A DNA stretch of 64,000 nt from Bacteroides sp. (lineage in GTDB: Bacteria > Bacteroidota > Bacteroidia > Bacteroidales > Bacteroidaceae), in the NCBI GenBank assembly GCA_023665805.1, contig JAMPDJ010000009.1, positions 1 through 64,000 on the forward strand, written 5' to 3'. Under the pieces are notes generated by a model, which did no database searches, had not been told where the DNA came from, and saw only the letters and a program-made list of their open reading frames with translations. A program made the translations under genes and the position numbers. Below, piece by piece: positions 56,901 through 64,000 of this stretch. The stretch's first letter is position 1; each line of letters begins with the position of its first letter.

Positions 56901-57887
56901 GTCAAGGAATATGCAGTCACCACGTCTCACACACTGGTGACCGAGGAACAGATGGCATCCGGCGAGGTGGCATATCTCCTTGGAGAGGCATTCGGTCAGG
57001 AAATAGGCAAGAACGCCCATCCTGTGCTTGGCGGCGCGAAGGTATACGGTGCCGACGGAGCATATACCAACAACAACCCCGCATACGACAATATCATCAA
57101 CTTCGAGGACGTTGCACTCGGCGATGCCGGATACTGGAACGGCGCGAACGGCGACGGACTGTTCATGACGGCCGGCAACTATAGTTTCATGAACTACTAC
57201 AACGAGAATTACAAGTCATGGAGCGGCTTTGCCGTGTCACGCACCACAGACAGTGTATTCACTGGCTACGGTACGGTTTCCGAGTTCAATTCCTGTGTGG
57301 GTGGCGGCATGGAGTCAATGCAGTTTGCCGTAGGATACTATTCGGAGTACGACTTCTACATGGAGGATCTGGCTCCGGCCATCTACGCCACAAAGGCATT
57401 CCGACCCAAGTACGTGCATGTGAACAATGCCGCATCGGCATACGTTTCCATGATGAACGGAGACGGTATTGCCAACAAGTTCACGGAAGAAGACTCTCTG
57501 GTTCTGACAATTACCGGCATGACTGCCGATGACGAGGAGACGGGCCACGTGGACTTCTATCTTGCCAAGGATGGAAAGATAGTGAAAGAGTGGACAAAGG
57601 TGGACCTTACTTCTCTCGGTGCCGTAGATCATGTCCGGTTCACCATGAAGTCATCTGACATGGCATACGGTTTCATGAATACTCCTGCGTATTTCTGCAT
57701 AGACAATATGGAGTCTGAACTTACAGATGACGTTCCCACAGGCATCAGCGACATCATAGACACTGACAAACGTCTGCCTATGGACGGTATCTACACCATC
57801 GATGGCATGAGGGTAAATTCACTTCAACGCGGAGTCAACATCGTAAGGATGCCCGACGGCACCATGCGTAAAGTAATGATCAGATAG
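53952..57887 (+). CDS. Giant DUF4465/GLUG surface protein of B12 operon
   Basis: 1311 aa; ATG at 53952 or 53958, signal peptide ending near MLA-AN. Residues to about 700 are Ig-like and beta modules (FDVQAGTYILTAYASDGETV, VEINSREGVRQNITVGNSTT). About 780-985 is a GLUG-type repeat region (FNGQGHTVSGLYINNAGAKY, NLGNIISANYCGGIAGGNNV). A DUF4465 domain follows from about 1040 (FEDVALGDAGYWNGANGDGL, NYKSWSGFAVSRTTDS). The C-terminus YTIDGMRVNS ... RGVNIVRM is the shared secretion motif. As I recall, DUF4465 proteins in Bacteroides B12 loci (BtuH) bind cobamides. The gene follows the BtuG-like gene by 14 nt in the riboswitch operon. Confidence 0.8.
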   Translation: MLMKRLYIAALMALLCVGDMLAANVKVYMNTTSKTMKLVSKATGTPVETGEPTGQNLYEFDVQAGTYILTAYASDGETVNGTIELNVTEEDGQEFKILTCTAYATNKEWKVDEDYTVEVEINSREGVRQNITVGNSTTAGRKTFLALNGNSYYASLIPSEAHQAEGHMTLYRAGTLTFGVTVSGVIPMGQDYTLTVPADADFYLGIKFAHFTAFKDVEPRKTEVEGDTKSITYRLADGQQYNYRTWKSGGLTQAGYFTMYIDESKRPALAFTNTDYEAFAPKTIKHDVQWNSGYETGDIFVNINERGHLQMNVGDTYEAHAMRTWQLTDNSTNNYFIEPDFHYTVIDMDGNPSTGVIEIDNANTTTDPWSVVKAVGKGTAIVLVTYDAIGLNYYSSANKNHYMGGEYWSAIWPENTAAYVVTVGEGEASVKSNMLINEGYNEDTKKNAGKYVDAEHDVFYYLDTEEGCSYSFAPEGVENVEMAYPVIGEQSATYKGFGTEGVTRNEDGSYTLLLKEGRQIVRMTDAAGNAAYQVLTAKSCHREITNQSREGSKIFQPGDKVKIQYSGLRHPANKLAGIYNMSAYVTYNGIPNGSSLILGSGQYTFGSAASAQAVTVDIPSDYDIEANPEIVMNEGVIQVNGYGDPIGNHRLISRTAGRSANFTAIAHKTYFGAIPDVRIPLTAIRNFDIYVNGNVEDAEYTIVAGTDTLLADSEGVYSGTYGTYSITGKKAGYRCYHGSFTIDDDAEGDQNVNVEMVALGNEEAWDGKTLAEPMAVDGVYQIGTGAEMAWFAANVNDGNNVANAVLTADIDLADYDWTPVGGSTMAKAYKGHFNGQGHTVSGLYINNAGAKYQGLFGFIADATIEGVTVEGEIVASQYAGGLAAYLGSNATVDRCVNKANVTAGVSYGGGITGYLSNATSKVTNSYNLGNIISANYCGGIAGGNNVNAVVENVFCIGELEGNNNVGACVGGSTAKNNMKNMFAVKEYAVTTSHTLVTEEQMASGEVAYLLGEAFGQEIGKNAHPVLGGAKVYGADGAYTNNNPAYDNIINFEDVALGDAGYWNGANGDGLFMTAGNYSFMNYYNENYKSWSGFAVSRTTDSVFTGYGTVSEFNSCVGGGMESMQFAVGYYSEYDFYMEDLAPAIYATKAFRPKYVHVNNAASAYVSMMNGDGIANKFTEEDSLVLTITGMTADDEETGHVDFYLAKDGKIVKEWTKVDLTSLGAVDHVRFTMKSSDMAYGFMNTPAYFCIDNMESELTDDVPTGISDIIDTDKRLPMDGIYTIDGMRVNSLQRGVNIVRMPDGTMRKVMIR

Positions 57888-57917
57888 GCACAGGCCATAG
57901 CGAACGCAGCGATACAC

Positions 57918-57956
57918 AAGGGTCAGGCATCCTCCTTGGCGAGGGGCCTGACCCTT
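57918..57956. terminator. Terminator of the B12 operon
   Basis: AAGGGTCAGGC (57918-57928) and GCCTGACCCTT (57946-57956) are perfect inverted repeats with a 17-nt loop, followed by ATTG. Between convergent genes. Confidence 0.8.
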
Positions 57957-57960
57957 ATTG

Positions 57961-58120
57961 ATTATGGTATTGGCGTCACCTCGACCGTACTATGGTTGTG
58001 ATTGTGACCATGGTATGATCGTGGTTGCGTCCATAGTGCGTGTGGTCGAGGTGCCGACAATATGTGGGCGGAATCACACCACCGCGAAGGTGATTTCCAG
58101 TCTAAGGTTTCTGGCATGCC
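57961..58120 (-). repeat. Dispersed 23-bp palindromic repeat array, copy D
   Basis: Oriented on the minus strand: anchor GGCATGCC (58120-58113), leader with GTGTGATTCCGCCCACA, then TATTGTCGGCACCTCGAC, then 23-bp-spaced cores GCACTATGG, ATACCATGG and ATAGTACGG. Outer arms CACCTCGACC (57977-57986) and GGTCGAGGTG (58044-58053) are inverted repeats. The cores here are GG/CC versions of the AT-type cores in the other copies. Lies between convergent genes. Confidence 0.75.
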
Positions 58121-58145
58121 CAAGTCATGGGAGCCGGCCAAGCTC

Positions 58146-59855
58146 CTAAACCTCGCGCCATCGGATGCCCATACGCGCCTCGACGACGTTGATGACATAG
58201 TCGCCGAGTTTTTCGCACTCGTTGATGATGTCCATGTACATGGTGCTGATGGCGTAGGTATACTTGTGATCGTTCACATCGTTGATGTTGTGGTTGCGCA
58301 GTTGCTTGCGGTAGTTGTTGATTTCGTTCTCGATGTTTAGCGAACGGTTGGCATCCACCTGTTCGCGGCGGCTGTTGAGCAAGACGTTCATCTGTGCCAG
58401 ACTGCTGCCGGTGATGCTCATCATCTGGTGCAGGTGTTCGTATTGTTCTTCGGTGAAGTCCTCCTTTCCGCTGGCACGCCTGTTGATGGTGCGCGCCAAG
58501 TTATAGCAGCTGTCGCCTATGCTCTCCAGCTCGGAAATCTCGCGCAGCATGGAACGTATCTTGGCCTTGGTCTCGTCGCTGAGGTGGGCATCGCTTACAC
58601 CTTCGAGGTACTTGGCGATTTCTATCTCCATGTTGTCGCTGATGTTCTCGTATTTTTCTATGCGGCTGAAGAGTTTCACGAACTTTGTCTCCTCCTTGGT
58701 GTGCAGCAACTCCACCACCATGGCGAACATGCGCTGTATACGGTGGGCAAAGTTCTGTATCTCTTTCCGTGCTTCAAGCACGGAAAGTTCAGGTGTGCTC
58801 ATCAGGCCACCGGAGATGAACTGCAAACGGAATTCCTCCTCCTCGCCCATGGCGCGCGGACGGATGACATAGCATACGAGTCTCTCTATCTGAGGGATGA
58901 ACCAAATGAGTATGCCCGTGTTGATGACATTGAACATGGTATGGAAGGCCGCCAGAACGAAGGACAGTTTGGCCGCATTCTCCATAAAGCCGGGGTCGCT
59001 GTTGGTCAGTGTCTCGTCGAATCCCACAATGCCGCAAACCATGTTCACGAACGGGCGGAAGACAAACAGCATCCACATGACACCGAAGAGGTTGAAAAAC
59101 ATGTGGGCAAAGGCCGCACGCCTTGCAGAGGTGTTTGCCGTTAAGGCGGCGATGTTGGAAGTTACGGTGGTACCGATATTCTCTCCCATGACCAAGGCTA
59201 TGCCCTGATATATTGGCAGCACACCACTGGAACAAAGAATCATGGTGATGGCCATGACGGCAGCCGAAGACTGAACAGCGAAGGTCAGCACTCCGCCGAG
59301 CAGCAGGAAGAGCAGCGTGGTTGTGAAGCTGTTGGGGTCAAACGACGAGAAGAAGTCCAGCACGGCCTGGTTGCTGCCAAGGTCCATGTCTATACCTGTC
59401 TGGCGCAGTGTGCCAAGTCCAAGAAACATGAACGATACTCCGAAGAGAAAGTCGCCCATGCTCTTGCGCTTCTTGTTGTATATCAACAGCAGGGCAATGA
59501 AAAAGACGGGGTAGACAAACTGGGTGATATCGAACGAGAAGCCGGCGCTCATGATCCACGCCGTCAACGTGGTGCCTATGTTGGCGCCCATAATCACCGA
59601 AATGGCCTGGGCCAAGGTCAGCAGTCCGGCATTCACGAAGGACACTGTCATCACAGTGGTTGCCGTTGATGACTGGACGGAGGCTGTCACGAACGTGCCG
59701 GTAAACATGCCCGCAAAGCGGTTTGTGGTCATTGCCTGCAATATGTGGCGGAGCTGCGAGCCGGCCATCTTCTGCAAGCTGTCGCTCATCACCTTCATGC
59801 CATACATTAGCAGGGCAAGCGACCCTATAAGTTTAAGAAAAATCCAAATCGACAT
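58146..59855 (-). CDS. Na+/Pi cotransporter family protein (first of two)
   Basis: 569 aa. Two inverted membrane repeats characteristic of the PF02690 family are visible: TASVQSSTATTVMTVSFVNA and GGVLTFAVQSSAAVMAITMI, both containing the QSS motif. A cytoplasmic PhoU-like helical domain covers about 350-569 (EISELESIGDSCYNLARTIN). NptA-type proteins export or take up phosphate with sodium; bacterial members with PhoU domains are often of uncertain direction. Located 67 nt after a close paralogue on the same strand. Confidence 0.9.
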   Translation of the reverse strand: MSIWIFLKLIGSLALLMYGMKVMSDSLQKMAGSQLRHILQAMTTNRFAGMFTGTFVTASVQSSTATTVMTVSFVNAGLLTLAQAISVIMGANIGTTLTAWIMSAGFSFDITQFVYPVFFIALLLIYNKKRKSMGDFLFGVSFMFLGLGTLRQTGIDMDLGSNQAVLDFFSSFDPNSFTTTLLFLLLGGVLTFAVQSSAAVMAITMILCSSGVLPIYQGIALVMGENIGTTVTSNIAALTANTSARRAAFAHMFFNLFGVMWMLFVFRPFVNMVCGIVGFDETLTNSDPGFMENAAKLSFVLAAFHTMFNVINTGILIWFIPQIERLVCYVIRPRAMGEEEEFRLQFISGGLMSTPELSVLEARKEIQNFAHRIQRMFAMVVELLHTKEETKFVKLFSRIEKYENISDNMEIEIAKYLEGVSDAHLSDETKAKIRSMLREISELESIGDSCYNLARTINRRASGKEDFTEEQYEHLHQMMSITGSSLAQMNVLLNSRREQVDANRSLNIENEINNYRKQLRNHNINDVNDHKYTYAISTMYMDIINECEKLGDYVINVVEARMGIRWREV

Positions 59856-59922
59856 ATATGTTGTGTATTAAGTAACGTGGCGGATGCTACCGTCGCACGC
59901 GAATGGTGTAGACTGTGAAAGG

Positions 59923-61605
59923 CTATATCTTGTCCACCTTGGTGGCCTGCACGACGTTGAGGACGTAGTCTGCCAACTTCTCGCACTCACAGACGAAGTC
60001 TATGTAGAACACGCCAATCTGGTAGTGGTACAGGCCGGCATCGATGTCCTGCAGGTTGCGGTTCTTCAGACTGGTGCGGAAGTTGTTGATTTCGTTCTCC
60101 AGATTGTAGGACGGGTTGTAGTCCGCGTGTTTCCCGTTCAGGCCGGCATCCACGCATGATGTCATCTTGGCCATGGCTTCGCGTGCCATGCCCAGGATGG
60201 CGTGCATGTTGGCCAACTGCTGCTCGGTGAAGGAGTGCTTGCAGTTCTGCCTGCGTCGGTTGAGCGTGCGTGCCAGATTGTAACACGAGTCGCCTATGCT
60301 CTCGAGTTCGGTGACTTGGCGCAACATGCGCATGATCTGCAATTTGGATTCGACGCTCAACCTGCCTTCGCTCACCTTGTGCAGATAGTTGGCAATCTCC
60401 ACCTCCATGTTGTCTGTGATGTTCTCGTATTTCTCTATGCGTGAAAAAAGCTTGTTGAAGTCCTCGTCCTTGTCTGTCTGTATCAGATCGTCCACGAATC
60501 CGGCCATGCGCTCGCAACGTTGGCAGAAGCTTTTTACCTCCTTCTGTGCTTCCAATATGCTCAGTTCGGCCGTGGAGAGCATGCCGGCGGAGATATATTG
60601 CAGGTGGTGCTCTTCATCATTCTCCGTCTGTGGGATAACCCAGCAGACAAGGGCTTCTATCTGTTTGACAAAGCCTATGAGTATCAAGGTATTGAATACG
60701 TTGAAAGCAGTATGGAAGCTGGAGAGCTTGAACAGTTCGTTGCCTCCTCCCATTACATTATACACAAACCAGCTTACTGCATCGCAGGCAGGATAGAATA
60801 CCGGCAGGACGACCACTACGCCGAAGACATTGAAGAACATATGTGCCAGGGCAGCGCGCCGTGCCTGTGCATTGGCCGTGAGGGATGCCATGAGGGCGGT
60901 GATGGTGGTGCCGATGTTCTGGCCCATTGCCAAAGCAGCGGCTTGTTCGAAGCCAAAACCGGGAATATCCATTCCAAAAAGCATGAGTGTGATGGCCATG
61001 GTGGCTGCGGAAGCCTGGACTATCATCGTTACGAGCGCACCTACTATCACGAAGAGCAGTATGGTGAGGAAAGAGTCCTGAGGCACCGCTGCCAACATGT
61101 TGGCCACAATGCCGCCGATGTCCATGGCCACTGCGGCCTCTTGGAGATATGAAAGACCCATGAACAGGAAGGAGAAGCCAAAAATGAATTCTCCGATGTT
61201 CTTCCTGTTGCCCTTGCTGCTGAATATCAACGGCATTCCCAATGCCAGCAGGGGAATGGCAAAGGCGGCGATATTTACCTTGAAGCCAATGGCGGAAATA
61301 ATCCACGCTGTGACGGTGGTACCGATATTAGCACCCATGATGACACCTATGGCCTGGCTAAGTGTCATCAGTCCGGCGTTGACGAAACTTACCACCATGA
61401 CGGTGGTGGCCGAGGAGGACTGGATGATGGCTGTGATGATGATGCCTGTGAAGACCCCTACGAAACGGTTTTTCGTCATCAAGGCCAGGATATTGCGGAG
61501 ACGCTCGCCGGCGAACTTTTCCAATCCCTCGCTCATTACCTTCATGCCATAGAGGAAGAGGCCGAGCGAACCCAACAGGGCAAAGATACTTATAATTGTT
61601 CCCAT
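59923..61605 (-). CDS. Na+/Pi cotransporter family protein (second of two)
   Basis: 560 aa from the ATG at 61605 (MGTIISIFALLGSLGLFLYG). The frame continues 37 codons upstream, but that part overlaps the kinase gene and has no membrane character. It has the same architecture as its neighbour: QSS-type repeats (TAIIQSSSATTVMVVSFVNA and ALVTMIVQASAATMAITLM, where the second is QASA) and a C-terminal PhoU-like domain (VTELESIGDSCYNLARTLNR). Probably a tandem duplication followed by divergence. It lies 29 nt after the PfkB kinase gene. Confidence 0.9.
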   Translation of the reverse strand: MGTIISIFALLGSLGLFLYGMKVMSEGLEKFAGERLRNILALMTKNRFVGVFTGIIITAIIQSSSATTVMVVSFVNAGLMTLSQAIGVIMGANIGTTVTAWIISAIGFKVNIAAFAIPLLALGMPLIFSSKGNRKNIGEFIFGFSFLFMGLSYLQEAAVAMDIGGIVANMLAAVPQDSFLTILLFVIVGALVTMIVQASAATMAITLMLFGMDIPGFGFEQAAALAMGQNIGTTITALMASLTANAQARRAALAHMFFNVFGVVVVLPVFYPACDAVSWFVYNVMGGGNELFKLSSFHTAFNVFNTLILIGFVKQIEALVCWVIPQTENDEEHHLQYISAGMLSTAELSILEAQKEVKSFCQRCERMAGFVDDLIQTDKDEDFNKLFSRIEKYENITDNMEVEIANYLHKVSEGRLSVESKLQIMRMLRQVTELESIGDSCYNLARTLNRRRQNCKHSFTEQQLANMHAILGMAREAMAKMTSCVDAGLNGKHADYNPSYNLENEINNFRTSLKNRNLQDIDAGLYHYQIGVFYIDFVCECEKLADYVLNVVQATKVDKI

Positions 61606-61634
61606 TTGTAAATGAGGTTGTCTTGTGAATGAAT

Positions 61635-62582
61635 TTATCTTGCGGCGATATAGTTGTCCCTGCTGCGGCATACCTGCGATGCATACTCGGTGCCGCGTGC
61701 CACCAGGGCTGCCCATCCGTCGCAGTCCATTACGGGAATATCCTTGCGACGAATGCCTCGGGAGTGCATTGCGCAGAGAAAGCCGGCATTGAAACTGTCC
61801 CCGGCACCAACGGTGCTGACAATTTCCTCCTTTGGCAGCAAAGGTACGTCGAAATCATATGTTCCGGCTGGAGTGCATATGACAATATGTCCGGCCCCTG
61901 CAGTGCATATGAACACAGGGCAGAGGGCTGAGATATGGCGTCGGTATATCTCCTCGGGGGCGGTACAGCCGAACAGGACGCGAAAGTCATCTGCGCTTCC
62001 GCGGACTATCGTACTCAGTGCGCAGTTCTCCATGATGCGCGGCGTCAGTTCGTCCAACTGGTGCTGATGAGACTTGCGCAGATTCACATCGTAATAGATT
62101 ACCGTTTCGGCACGATTGGCTGCCGTCAGCGTGTCCTTGACCTGTGGGCGCAATCCGCCGCACACGGAATAATAGGAACCGTAGAGCATGTAGTCCATGT
62201 CAGTGAACTCGGGCAGTTTGTACTCGCTGGCTGCCAGGGGTTCCTCCTTGTAAAAGGTGTAGTCGGCATCACCGTTGCTGTCCAGATAAGCCAGGGAGAT
62301 GGCGGCACGTTCATTCTCGCGCATTTGGAAATACTCGGTGGAGATGTTGTTTTCCATCAAGAAGTCCGCAATCTCCTGGCCGACGCGGTTGTTGCCGGTG
62401 TACCCTATGAATAGGCATGGAACACCGCTTCGGCCGACAGAAATCAGACTGTTGAACGTACTGCCGCCAGGTACGGAGGCAAAGGGAACGAACCGTGGCT
62501 TGTGCACGGTATCACCGCTCTCTTGTTCGTGGAAAAGGATATCCATTACGGTTTCTCCCATTCCTATGATTCTTGAATTCAT
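61635..62582 (-). CDS. PfkB-family carbohydrate kinase
   Basis: 315 aa from the ATG at 62582 (MNSRIIGMGETVMDILF). Ribokinase fold with the N-terminal GG substrate switch in FASVPGGSTFNSLISVGR and the C-terminal active-site motif STVGAGDSFNAGFL, where D is the catalytic base. The fructokinase/adenosine-kinase-like set has many sugar specificities, and the exact substrate cannot be told. It is the first gene of a minus-strand group with the two Na/Pi cotransporters. Confidence 0.88.
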   Translation of the reverse strand: MNSRIIGMGETVMDILFHEQESGDTVHKPRFVPFASVPGGSTFNSLISVGRSGVPCLFIGYTGNNRVGQEIADFLMENNISTEYFQMRENERAAISLAYLDSNGDADYTFYKEEPLAASEYKLPEFTDMDYMLYGSYYSVCGGLRPQVKDTLTAANRAETVIYYDVNLRKSHQHQLDELTPRIMENCALSTIVRGSADDFRVLFGCTAPEEIYRRHISALCPVFICTAGAGHIVICTPAGTYDFDVPLLPKEEIVSTVGAGDSFNAGFLCAMHSRGIRRKDIPVMDCDGWAALVARGTEYASQVCRSRDNYIAAR

Positions 62583-62761
62583 ATGATTATATGGATGTAA
62601 TGTGTTGGTGGATGTGGACAATCGGCTTGGATGATGACGCCGATAGCAGTGTATGGAATGGTGGTGGTCAGGATAAATGATATGAGTGTGGGTGGCTGTA
62701 GTGGAGATGCTCCATGCTTATACCATGAATAACATGTAGGCGGCTATCCGTTCAATAAGAA

Positions 62762-62801
62762 GCCCCCCTTCGTTTCCGTGGTTACGGGAACGAAAGGGGG
62801 C
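62762..62801. terminator. Terminator of GH2 gene
   Basis: GCCCCCCTTCGTTTCCG (from 62762) pairs with CGGGAACGAAAGGGGGC (to 62801) with minor mismatches. About 70 nt after the GH2 stop on the minus strand. The remainder of 62583-62870 shows nothing else. Confidence 0.75.
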
Positions 62802-62870
62802 ATTGATATGCGTATCAATCTGCCTTGTATTGCATTCGTATGATATAAGTGTGGCAGATATTCATAGTAT

Positions 62871-64000
62871 TCAGTCGGCTATGATAGAGAATTCTGCACC
62901 ACTGGCAAAGTCCTGGCCATCCTGGCTGGACAGGGCGCGGAAGCGCAGGTAACGCGCCTTGACCGGAGATTTCAGAATTACTCTCTTCTCCTTTTGGTTG
63001 TTCTCGAAACTGCCCTTGTGTATAGGTTCACCCCAGTTCTTGCCGTCCTGGCTGACGAAAATATCATAGTCCTTGATATTACCGTTGTTGCCATTCTGAC
63101 GAGGCAGATAGGTGAAGCCCTTGATGTTCTTGGTGTCTCCTGCATCAAAGTCCACCCAGTGTGGATACTTGGCCACGGTTACGCTGTACATGGTGTGCCA
63201 TATGGTGTTGGCGTCACCGTCTACCAAGTGTGAGGCATTGCCCTCGCCGGACTCCTCGCTGCTGGTGAATATGACCTCGGTATTGACTTTCTCTATCTTG
63301 GGATAGGTCATGGTCACTTTCAGCTCAGGGTATTCCTTGTAGTAGGCTGTGATGGTGCCACCGTTGCGGAAGGCAATGGGACTGTCATATACACGAGCCT
63401 TGCGCTCGTTGCCGACCTTGTACATCAGAGTGGCGCCATCAATGCCGCTTTCCATTACAATGTCGCCGTTCTTCTGCTGGGTCATGAGCAGTGGTTTCGG
63501 GCTGGCTATGCTGACATGTGCTCCGCCCTTGGCAGAAGCAGGACGCAGAATGAAGCCCATGCGAGTAGGAACACCGTAGGCACGGTCATTGTTCAAGGGG
63601 CCGCCCTGTCCGCATGAATTGCCACCCAGACCTGTTACTTTGGAATCGATTGTCAGATATATGCCATTGCTCTTGGGCAAGCGGTGTGGATGTGAGGCCA
63701 AGGTCATGTCCAGGGCATTGTGTTCCAAAGCAGAAACAGCGTATGGGTTTTCGTTCACTACCAGCAGGCCATTGCCTTGGGCATCGGTAAGAGAGGCCCA
63801 ACGGGTTTCCTCGTGGTTACCAGTCTGCTGTGGCTTGGGGAAGTTGGCAAACTGCTCGGCCACGGTAGAATGGAATTCCTCGATGAACTGTCCGGTCTTG
63901 CGGTCGTTGTAGTTGTCGATGGGGCCACGGCCATAGTAGTTGAAATGATTCAGCCTGGAAGGCAACTGCATCTCATAGCCAAGACGTGCAAGAACGAGAG
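62871..64000 (-). CDS. GH2 beta-galactosidase, C-terminal part (runs off the window)
   Basis: At least 376 codons are in frame to the window edge; the start lies beyond base 64000. It opens with LARLGYEMQLPSRLNHFNYY followed by GRGPIDNYNDRKTGQF, the C-terminal beta-sandwich of LacZ-type GH2 enzymes. A short linker leads to an F5/8-type (discoidin/CBM32) domain at about the last 130 residues (HLVDGDANTIWHTMYS, PHWVDFDAGDTKNIKGFTYL, ARYLRFRALSSQDGQ). The catalytic residues are outside the window. Unlike the GH2 at 8954 it lacks the C-terminal secretion motif, so the two are different enzymes. It probably binds and trims galactose-containing glycans. Confidence 0.9.
   Translation of the reverse strand, partial: LVLARLGYEMQLPSRLNHFNYYGRGPIDNYNDRKTGQFIEEFHSTVAEQFANFPKPQQTGNHEETRWASLTDAQGNGLLVVNENPYAVSALEHNALDMTLASHPHRLPKSNGIYLTIDSKVTGLGGNSCGQGGPLNNDRAYGVPTRMGFILRPASAKGGAHVSIASPKPLLMTQQKNGDIVMESGIDGATLMYKVGNERKARVYDSPIAFRNGGTITAYYKEYPELKVTMTYPKIEKVNTEVIFTSSEESGEGNASHLVDGDANTIWHTMYSVTVAKYPHWVDFDAGDTKNIKGFTYLPRQNGNNGNIKDYDIFVSQDGKNWGEPIHKGSFENNQKEKRVILKSPVKARYLRFRALSSQDGQDFASGAEFSIIAD

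Noticed and set aside
61606..61716. N-terminal extension of the second Na/Pi cotransporter
   Set aside because: It overlaps the end of the kinase gene and is polar; the ATG at 61605 opens directly into the first membrane helix as in the paralogue.

Overview
The window looks like Bacteroidales chromosome, most likely from the Prevotellaceae/Paraprevotella side of the order. Reasons: promoters of the TTTG-N19/20-TAnnTTTG type in front of several genes; an S46 dipeptidyl peptidase; a fused ResB-CcsA cytochrome c assembly protein; and large secreted glycosidases that end in the short C-terminal motif common in Prevotella exported proteins (YDLxGRR ... GVYIxNGKK). No species is claimed.

Layout. 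0.2-2.4 kb: ECF sigma factor operon on the minus strand. 2.5-5 kb: secreted phosphoesterase with a PQQ-type propeller. 5.2-7.7 kb: ccsBA. 7.7-8.95 kb: gene-free stretch with a 23-bp repeat array and a structured RNA candidate. 9-21.8 kb: minus-strand block running nadB, trkH, radical SAM, DUF4294, trmH-type methylase, nadA, ychF, lgt, then a secreted GH2 beta-galactosidase. 22-27.4 kb: PBP4-type peptidase, S46 peptidase, a small conserved protein and a ferredoxin-nitroreductase. 27.4-34.4 kb: GH89 alpha-N-acetylglucosaminidase, a 70-aa peptide, LOG protein and acyltransferase. 34.6-38.9 kb: DEAD-box helicase, GNAT, CPBP protease and rRNA/tRNA methylase. 38.9-39.4 kb: MFS pseudogene. 39.7-42 kb: AT-rich XhoI/PaeR7I-type restriction-modification pair beside tRNA-Leu(CAA). 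42.6-45.5 kb: porin-like protein and a nucleoside-recognition (CD0519-type) membrane protein. 45.6-50.3 kb: SGNH-sialidase fusion. 50.4-57.9 kb: cobalamin riboswitch with a three-gene surface B12 uptake operon. 58.1-62.6 kb: two Na/Pi cotransporter paralogues and a PfkB kinase. 62.9 kb to the end: C-terminal part of a second GH2 enzyme.

How it fits together. The secreted enzymes (two GH2, GH89, GH33 with an esterase-like domain) suit a gut organism that strips host mucin-type glycans; this is inference. The B12 operon pairs a BtuB-type TonB receptor with a BtuG-like propeller and a giant DUF4465/GLUG protein, both carrying the secretion motif rather than a lipobox.

The most unusual signal is a dispersed intergenic element present four times (about 8.0, 23.5, 39.4 and 58.0 kb). 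Each copy has a GCATGCC-type anchor, a conserved leader, a TTGTC(GG)C(A)CCT block and then several units of exactly 23 bp whose cores are palindromic (type ACAATAGTATTGT). I do not recognise this element.
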